Assembly: GCA_009923315.1 (NCBI GenBank)
Contig: RFTU01000012.1
Coordinates: forward strand, 1 to 44,040
DNA: 44,040 bases
Direction of reading: 5' to 3'
Source of the DNA: Betaproteobacteria bacterium
GTDB lineage: Bacteria > Pseudomonadota > Gammaproteobacteria > Burkholderiales > Burkholderiaceae_C
Shown: piece after piece, positions 39,480-44,040 of the stretch
How the letters are laid out: each line of letters begins with the position of its first letter
Position numbering within the stretch: the stretch's first letter is position 1
The notes under the pieces: model-generated
What the model was told of the DNA's origin: nothing
What the model saw: only the letters and a program-made list of their open reading frames with translations
Database searches by the model: none
Position numbers and translations under genes: made by a program

Positions 39480-40421
39480 TCACTCGTATCGTGCCAACCA
39501 CTGCGTCAATCGGTTCAGAGATTCTTGTCGGGCCTGAGGATCCCCGCCCACGTGAACGCCTTGTCCACGGTTCACGCCATTGGGCACATCGCGGCGCAGC
39601 CGCACCGGGCCTTCACCATCGAAGCCGTGGTGCGCGCCCGGGTAGACCACGACTTCGATGCCGTGCGCGGGCACCGGGGTGCCGCCGCTTGTGGCCAGCT
39701 CGCTGCGGCCGGCGTTGCCGCGCTGGGCCCAGTTCACGCAGGTCTGGGCAGGCGTCCAGTCATCGGCCTGGCCCAGCTGAAGCAGCACCGGCACACCGGC
39801 AACCCCTCCGCCCTGCAGCGCCTCTGCGCATCCCGGGTAGTAGGCCACCGCGAACGCAGGAAGGGGCACGTCAGACGGGCGACGTGACAGGCCCTCGGCC
39901 TCAATGGTTGCCAGGACGGTGGAGCCTCCATTGCTCCAACCCAGAAGACCCAGCCGCTTGGCGTCCACGCCCGGTTGCCGTGCCAACCAGCTCAGGCCGC
40001 CCCAGGCGTCCAGGCGCCGATGCACCTGGGTCACCTTGCGCGTACCCAATCGCTGGGTACAGAGCTCTCGCTCGCCCCGTGTGGTCAAAGAATCCAGCAC
40101 GAGCACTGACCAGCCGCGACGGTGCAGTTCCTCGGTGTAGCCCACCATCCGAGACCCCAGACGTCCCGAGGCGTCATAGGGTCCACTGCAGCCGTGCAGG
40201 AGCAGCATCGCCCCACGCCCCTGAGCCGGATAGGCCGATTCGCCGTTGGCCGTTGGGGCCGGGCTCCAGTGCCCGATCAGCATCACCGGATTTCCGGAGG
40301 CATCGCGGTCCAGGCTGGGCACCATCACGCGCTGGGTCTGCGCGTGCAGGTTCAGCGCGGCTCCCAACAAGACGGCCGCCAGAAAGCCCGGTGCCCAAGC
40401 TGTCCTGAGCGCTTTTGCCAT
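39480..40421 (-). CDS. Exported alpha/beta hydrolase, dienelactone-hydrolase-like
   Basis: This is a 313-residue protein with a signal peptide (WAPGFLAAVLLGAALNLHAQ). The hydrolase fold shows an oxyanion region GAMLLLHGCSGPYD, the nucleophile elbow GLLGWSNGGST (Ser), QLGQADDWTPAQTC with the acid, and VVYPGAHHGFDGEG with the catalytic His. These are the landmarks of dienelactone-hydrolase-like esterases; the real substrate is unknown. The ATG at 40421 has AGAGG upstream and gives the signal peptide; earlier in-frame ATGs do not. It lies 49 bases downstream of the Gdt1-type gene in the same direction. Confidence 0.82.
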   Translation of the reverse strand: MAKALRTAWAPGFLAAVLLGAALNLHAQTQRVMVPSLDRDASGNPVMLIGHWSPAPTANGESAYPAQGRGAMLLLHGCSGPYDASGRLGSRMVGYTEELHRRGWSVLVLDSLTTRGERELCTQRLGTRKVTQVHRRLDAWGGLSWLARQPGVDAKRLGLLGWSNGGSTVLATIEAEGLSRRPSDVPLPAFAVAYYPGCAEALQGGGVAGVPVLLQLGQADDWTPAQTCVNWAQRGNAGRSELATSGGTPVPAHGIEVVVYPGAHHGFDGEGPVRLRRDVPNGVNRGQGVHVGGDPQARQESLNRLTQWLARYE

Positions 40422-40470
40422 GAGCCCTCTGCACCGCATACCGGTGTCCATACGATCGCCCTCCATCCGC

Positions 40471-41043
40471 CTAGAGCAGGCTGCCCACATTGAACAGCGT
40501 CATCACGCCCAGCACCGCGAAGATCAACGCCGCCACGCCGTGCACCAGCTTCATCGACACCTTCTTGGCGATGCGGTCCCCCAAGAAAACAGCCGGCACA
40601 TTGGCCAGCATCATGCCCACCGTGGTGCCCAGCACCACCGCCACCACATCGGTGTAGCGCGCGGCCAAGGCCACGGTGGCGATCTGGGTCTTGTCGCCCA
40701 TCTCAGCCAGAAAGAACGCGATCACCGTGGTACCGAATACGCCATAGCGCTGGCCTCCAGCGGCTGTTTCCTCGTTGATCTGGTCGGGCACCAGGACCCA
40801 ACCGGCCATGGCCAGGAAGGACAGGCCGATCACCCAGCGCAGCACGTCGGGGCCCAGGGCTTGGGCCACCCACCCGCCCACGGCACCGGCCACCGCATGA
40901 TTGAGCACGGTGGCCACGAAGATGCCCGCGATGATGGGCAGGGGCCTGCGAAAGGCCGCGGCCAACACGATCGCCAGCAGTTGAGTCTTGTCGCCCATCT
41001 CGCCCAAGGCGACCACACCGGCACAGATCAGAAACGCTTCCAT
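40471..41043 (-). CDS. TMEM165/GDT1 (UPF0016) family membrane cation transporter
   Basis: This is a 190-residue protein with six predicted helices in two similar halves. Each half carries the family motif E-x-G-D-K-T: VVALGEMGDKTQLL near residue 12 and FFLAEMGDKTQIATVALAA near the middle. Family members exchange Mn2+ or Ca2+ for protons; bacterial versions (MneA/Mnx-like) export manganese. The ATG at 41043 gives the correct N-terminal helix; the longer open frame lies beyond it. No manganese riboswitch was recognised upstream. It is the second possible manganese exporter in the window after the TerC gene. Confidence 0.9.
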   Translation of the reverse strand: MEAFLICAGVVALGEMGDKTQLLAIVLAAAFRRPLPIIAGIFVATVLNHAVAGAVGGWVAQALGPDVLRWVIGLSFLAMAGWVLVPDQINEETAAGGQRYGVFGTTVIAFFLAEMGDKTQIATVALAARYTDVVAVVLGTTVGMMLANVPAVFLGDRIAKKVSMKLVHGVAALIFAVLGVMTLFNVGSLL

Positions 41044-41181
41044 CGCGGCCAGTGTAGCCACGCAGCACCCGTGCGCGCGCTCAAGCGACCCGCGAGGGTC
41101 TGGCTGCAAGATCAGCATGCGGTGGCCGCCATGGCACGCCCGTATCCCCTTCATCCCGTCTCAATCCAATGGAGCCCTCAC

Positions 41182-41607
41182 ATGAACGAACTACGCCTGC
41201 TTGACCCCTTCCTGCGCGACCCATTCGACGACACCCTGCGAAGCTTCATACGTCCGTGGCGCATGAGCGCCCTTGACGGCGCAACGCGCATGCGCGTGGA
41301 CGTGTCCGAGCAGGACAACAACTACCTCGTCAAAGCCGACATCCCCGGGGTGCGCAAGGAAGACATTGACGTGCGCATCGATGGCAGCTTGGTCACGCTC
41401 AGCGCGCAGAGCAAGTCCGAAAAGGAGGAGCGCGACGACGGTCGCGTACTGTTCAAGGAGCGGCAGGAAGGCTACTCCAGCCGCTCCTTCAGTCTGGACT
41501 GCCCCGTGGACGAGTCGCGCGCCGACGCTCGGTATGAGAATGGCATCCTGACGCTCAAACTGCCCAAGAAGGCCGCCGGCAGCACCAAGCGCTTGTCCAT
41601 TCAGTGA
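41182..41607 (+). CDS. Hsp20/alpha-crystallin small heat-shock protein
   Basis: This is a 141-residue small heat-shock protein, a cytoplasmic ATP-independent chaperone that holds unfolding proteins. The alpha-crystallin domain (about 38-130) has MRVDVSEQDNNYLVKADIPGVRKEDIDVRIDG, FKERQEGYSSRSFSLD and ENGILTLKLPKK. An I-x-I-like C-terminus (RLSIQ) is weak. GGAG lies upstream of the ATG. No sigma-32 promoter could be identified with confidence. Confidence 0.93.
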   Translation: MNELRLLDPFLRDPFDDTLRSFIRPWRMSALDGATRMRVDVSEQDNNYLVKADIPGVRKEDIDVRIDGSLVTLSAQSKSEKEERDDGRVLFKERQEGYSSRSFSLDCPVDESRADARYENGILTLKLPKKAAGSTKRLSIQ

Positions 41608-41776
41608 CCGGCCGCAGGCGCCCCGCCACGAGGCAAGGCCGCCACGACCCGGTCGGTCCATCTCTGGGCGTGCGGGGTGCCCAATAGCCGGCGGCCAGCC
41701 CGCGCTGGAACCGCTTGAGCGATAGGTGCGAGCACTTGGTCACGGGGAGTGACACAAGCTACCATCCCCGCTGATC

Positions 41777-42415
41777 ATGTTCCAGTACCACACCATCCCG
41801 GTCACGCCCTTTCAGCAGAACTGCTCACTCGTGTGGTGCGACGAAACTCAGCACGCCGCGGTCATCGACCCGGGCGGCGAACTCCAGCGCATCCGCGATG
41901 AGGCGAACAGGCGCGGCCTGACCCTCAAGGCCATCTGGCTTACCCACGCCCACATCGACCACGCCGGCGGCACCGGACAACTGGCACGCGAAGATGGTCT
42001 GCCCATCATCGGTCCGCATCCGGACGACCAATTCTGGATCGATGGGCTGCCCCAGCAGAGCCTGCACTTCGGCTTTCCCAAGGCCGAGATGTTCAAGCCC
42101 GATCGGTGGCTGTCCGACGGTGACACCGTCACCATCGGCCACTGCACCCTGAGTGTTCGCCACTGTCCCGGCCACACGCCCGGCCATGTGGTGTTCCACT
42201 CGAGGGAAGGTCAGCGCTGCTTCGTGGGTGATGTGCTGTTTGCCGGCAGCATTGGGCGCACCGACTTTCCCGGCGGCGACCACGACACGCTGATCAACAG
42301 CATCACGCAGCGGCTGTGGCCCATGGGGGACGACACGGTGTTCATCCCAGGTCACGGCCCCGAGAGCAGCTTCGGGCGCGAGCGGCGCTGCAACCCTTAC
42401 GTGGGCGGGACCTGA
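41777..42415 (+). CDS. MBL-fold hydrolase, glyoxalase II-like (YcbL type)
   Basis: This is a 212-residue metallo-beta-lactamase-fold protein. Metal ligands are visible in LTHAHIDHAGGTGQL, VRHCPGHTPGHVVFH, FVGDVLFAGSIGRTDFPGGD and FIPGHGPESSFGRER. The short form without the C-terminal glutathione domain matches YcbL-like thioesterases. It is a different branch from the persulfide dioxygenase-like protein at 21487. A GTCAC-N5-GTGAC repeat (41739-41753) precedes the gene and overlaps a possible promoter. The 169-base gap before it holds nothing else I can name. It ends exactly where the convergent M48 protease ends. Confidence 0.88.
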   Translation: MFQYHTIPVTPFQQNCSLVWCDETQHAAVIDPGGELQRIRDEANRRGLTLKAIWLTHAHIDHAGGTGQLAREDGLPIIGPHPDDQFWIDGLPQQSLHFGFPKAEMFKPDRWLSDGDTVTIGHCTLSVRHCPGHTPGHVVFHSREGQRCFVGDVLFAGSIGRTDFPGGDHDTLINSITQRLWPMGDDTVFIPGHGPESSFGRERRCNPYVGGT

Positions 42416-43462
42416 TCAGGACTTGCTCGTGGACGGCGGTCCGAAGACCTGCTCGGGCTTGGGCGCCCGCGCATACAGCGGCTGCACCTTGGGCAGCACC
42501 TTCTGGATGTCCTGGATGCGTGAGTCACCGGCCGGGTGCGTGCTCATGAATTCAGGCGGCGCGCCCTTGTTGGCCTGCAGCATCTTCTGCCACAGCGTGA
42601 CCCCGGCCTCGGGGTTGTAGCCCGCGCGCGCGGCCAACTCCAGGCCCACGAGATCGGCTTCGGTTTCGTCATCTCGACTGAACTTGAGCGTGAGCAACTG
42701 CGCGCCCATGCCCACCGCCAAGTCGCCCAACTGCCCCAAACCGAACAGCGACGACACCAAGTTGGCGCCCAGGCGAGTGGCGGCCTGCTTGCCCATCCGC
42801 TCGCGCGCGTGTTCGCGCAGCGCATGCGCCACCTCATGACCCATGATCATGGCCACTTCATCGTCGCTGAGTTGCAGCTTGGACAGGATGCCCCAATAGA
42901 AGGCGATCTTGCCGCCCGGCATGCAAAACGCGTTCACCTGCGCACTGCCGAACAACTGCACATCCCATTTCCAGTCCCGCGCACGCGGGTTCCAGCTCGG
43001 CGCAAAGGGAATGATGCGCTGCGCAATCGCACGCAGCCGGACCACCTGAGGGTGGTCGGGCGGCGCCAACTGGTTTTTCTGCTGTGCCTCGCGCGCCATT
43101 TGGCGAAACTGTTGGGCCGCCGCCTGCTCCACCTGCTCGGGCGGCACGGCGTTGACGAACACCGAGGTCTTGCCGACTTCTTTGCGCAAGCCTTCATCGA
43201 CGGGTGGTGCGGGCGGGGTGGGCGCCTGCGCCCAGGCCACACCGGGCAGCAGGTTCACGGCCGAAGCCGCCATCAGGCCGGTGAACAGGCGCCGGCCGTG
43301 CAAGCCACAGCCCAGACGCGCCGCCGGTGCACGGCAGCCACAGCGGCGCGCGGCCACCAGCGGCGGCAGCGGGACGTCGCCGTCGGTTCTGAAGCCGGCT
43401 GCCGCATTGGCGGCCACGGCCTCATCGACGGACGATCGAATCAGTCGAAGATCGTCGCTCAT
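42416..43462 (-). CDS. M48 family zinc metalloprotease, exported
   Basis: This is a 348-residue protease of the BepA/YfgC/LoiP type. The zinc motif HEVAH is at 209-213 (IMGHEVAHALREHAR), and the third ligand is the Glu in DETEADLVGLELA. The C-terminal FMSTHPAGDSRIQDI is the usual closing motif. Such periplasmic proteases act in outer-membrane protein quality control. The N-terminus is unusual: some 56 residues, including a Cys/Arg-rich stretch (ARRCGCRAPAARLGCG), precede a Tat-like signal GRRLFTGLMAASAVNLLPG. A start further downstream is possible, but no ATG suits; 43462 is kept. Confidence 0.88.
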   Translation of the reverse strand: MSDDLRLIRSSVDEAVAANAAAGFRTDGDVPLPPLVAARRCGCRAPAARLGCGLHGRRLFTGLMAASAVNLLPGVAWAQAPTPPAPPVDEGLRKEVGKTSVFVNAVPPEQVEQAAAQQFRQMAREAQQKNQLAPPDHPQVVRLRAIAQRIIPFAPSWNPRARDWKWDVQLFGSAQVNAFCMPGGKIAFYWGILSKLQLSDDEVAMIMGHEVAHALREHARERMGKQAATRLGANLVSSLFGLGQLGDLAVGMGAQLLTLKFSRDDETEADLVGLELAARAGYNPEAGVTLWQKMLQANKGAPPEFMSTHPAGDSRIQDIQKVLPKVQPLYARAPKPEQVFGPPSTSKS

Positions 43463-43718
43463 GGCCCATCAGATCGGGTTGTACACCCAGGAGTTCAAGC
43501 CGGGATTTTGCCGCCACCGGGCCTTTTCCGTGCACGCAAGCCTTTGCGCAGCCACCCGATGAGGCATGGGGGCGGGACGGGTATGCACCCCGTCTGGGCC
43601 AAGGAAGCGTTTGCGTCCGGGCAACAAAGCAGCAACAGTCTGAACCGAGGATCTCCAAGGTCGACACACGGCCCACTGGATCCACGCATCCGGTGGCCTT
43701 TCCGGAAAGGATCCATCC
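43463..43718. other. Non-coding gap upstream of the M48 gene
   Basis: This is 256 bases of GC-rich sequence with no credible gene. It should hold the promoter of the M48 protease, but I cannot place boxes with confidence. Near its right end is a perfect 14-base palindrome, CCTTTCCGGAAAGG (43697-43710), inside which AAAGG could serve as a ribosome-binding site for the ATG at 43719. Confidence 0.5.
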
Positions 43719-43901
43719 ATGCGAGCCCTCCGCCTCGCACTGCGTTTTGCGAGTGCTTTGGTGGTATCTGCCCTCAATGGCTGCGAACAATGCGTTACCT
43801 CTCACGAGGCTTCGGTAAAAGGTCAAGGTGCCGATGAAGCCAAAATCTATGATGCTATTCGCATAGGAGCCAGTATCAAAAGCTTATGCGTGGTTCTATA
43901 A
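43719..43901 (+). pseudogene. AhpD/carboxymuconolactone-decarboxylase-like C-terminal fragment, chimeric 5' end
   Basis: A 60-codon frame starts with MRALRLALRFASALVV, which reads like a GC-rich signal peptide. It then becomes SALNGCEQCVTSHEASV and IYDAIRIGASIKSLCVVL, which is clearly the C-terminal end of an AhpD-type peroxidase reductase (the CxxC with His three residues later, followed by the R-I-A helix). A complete AhpD has about 170 residues; some 120 before this point are absent. Base composition changes inside the frame (about 43750-43770), GC-rich before and AT-rich after. This is a degenerate gene, a recombination junction or an assembly chimera, and not a functional AhpD. Confidence 0.6.
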
Positions 43902-44039
43902 TTAAGGCTTTCCTACCCTAAAAGTACCATTGGTGATATGAAAGGTGTCGGAAACAAAATAAAACTCCCCTTGTATAAAGGCTGGGCTATCCACTGTAAC
44001 TAAAACTAACCCTTCCGTTCCAAATTTCCTGCTGCTATT
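43902..44039 (-). CDS. Partial ORF running off the right edge, unknown protein, AT-rich
   Basis: On the minus strand a frame is open from the window edge for 45 codons to a TAA at 43902-43904. Its end includes LVLVTVDSPAFIQGEFYF and VSDTFHITNGTFRVGKP. The stop directly abuts the stop of the AhpD-like fragment, so the two would be convergent genes with no gap. The residue mix and codon use differ from every other gene here; 56 of the last 140 bases are G or C (40% by hand count). I do not recognise the family. An open frame this short could be chance, but in AT-rich DNA it is less likely to be a shadow than in the rest of the window. Confidence 0.4.
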   Translation of the reverse strand, partial: NSSRKFGTEGLVLVTVDSPAFIQGEFYFVSDTFHITNGTFRVGKP

Positions 44040-44040
44040 G

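Overview
The window is GC-rich, densely coding DNA that reads as a chemolithoautotrophic, sulfur-oxidising betaproteobacterium (Burkholderiales type, Comamonadaceae-like). The evidence is a complete Sox thiosulfate-oxidation cluster with SoxCD, a flavocytochrome c sulfide dehydrogenase, a persulfide-dioxygenase/YeeE module, Calvin-cycle genes (phosphoribulokinase, fructose-1,6-bisphosphatase, a CbbR-type LysR regulator), a molybdate ABC transporter and many exported c-type cytochromes. The taxonomic placement is inferred from protein style and gene order, not from a marker gene; no rRNA, tRNA, CRISPR array or insertion sequence was seen.

Layout. 1-1.6 kb: 3' end of a two-component sensor kinase and a DUF6352-type protein. 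1.7-9.4 kb: a TerC/Alx membrane protein, a PQQ-type sugar dehydrogenase, a gamma-glutamyltransferase homologue and a TRAP transporter (dctQ, dctM, and a dctP broken by a frameshift/deletion), then a YbaK-type deacylase. 9.4-11.5 kb: an S9 lipoprotein peptidase. 11.6-25.2 kb: the sulfur island, with an ArsR regulator resembling persulfide sensors, an orphan cytochrome c, fccAB, soxCDYZAXB (minus strand), an ETHE1/Blh-like hydrolase divergent from split YeeE genes (pmpAB), and a SulP transporter. 25.3-30.9 kb: a Fur-box-preceded Fe(III)-binding protein, a PCu(A)C copper chaperone, an Lgt-like/TlpA fusion, modABC and a small cytochrome c. 31-34.3 kb: prk, fbp and the divergent cbbR. 34.4-39.4 kb: a nitroreductase, an exported cyanophycinase and a lysine-degradation pair with a divergent Lrp regulator. 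39.5-43.5 kb: housekeeping-type genes (a hydrolase, a Gdt1-type transporter, Hsp20, a glyoxalase-II-like hydrolase, an M48 protease). The last ~280 bases are clearly AT-richer and carry an AhpD fragment facing a partial ORF, which suggests a contig chimera or foreign DNA.

How it fits together. Sulfide and thiosulfate would be oxidised in the periplasm by FccAB and Sox, with electrons passed to c-type cytochromes and CO2 fixed by the Calvin cycle. ModABC would supply molybdenum for SoxC, and PCu(A)C with the TlpA fusion could help copper-oxidase assembly or Sox thiol reduction. The most interesting signal is a recurring 16-bp inverted repeat, AT(TC/CA)G-N6-C(TG/GA)AT. It occurs at the promoters of the ArsR gene, the orphan cytochrome/fccAB, soxC and pdo/pmpAB, with a weaker copy before soxB, and suggests one sulfur-responsive regulon controlled from inside the island.
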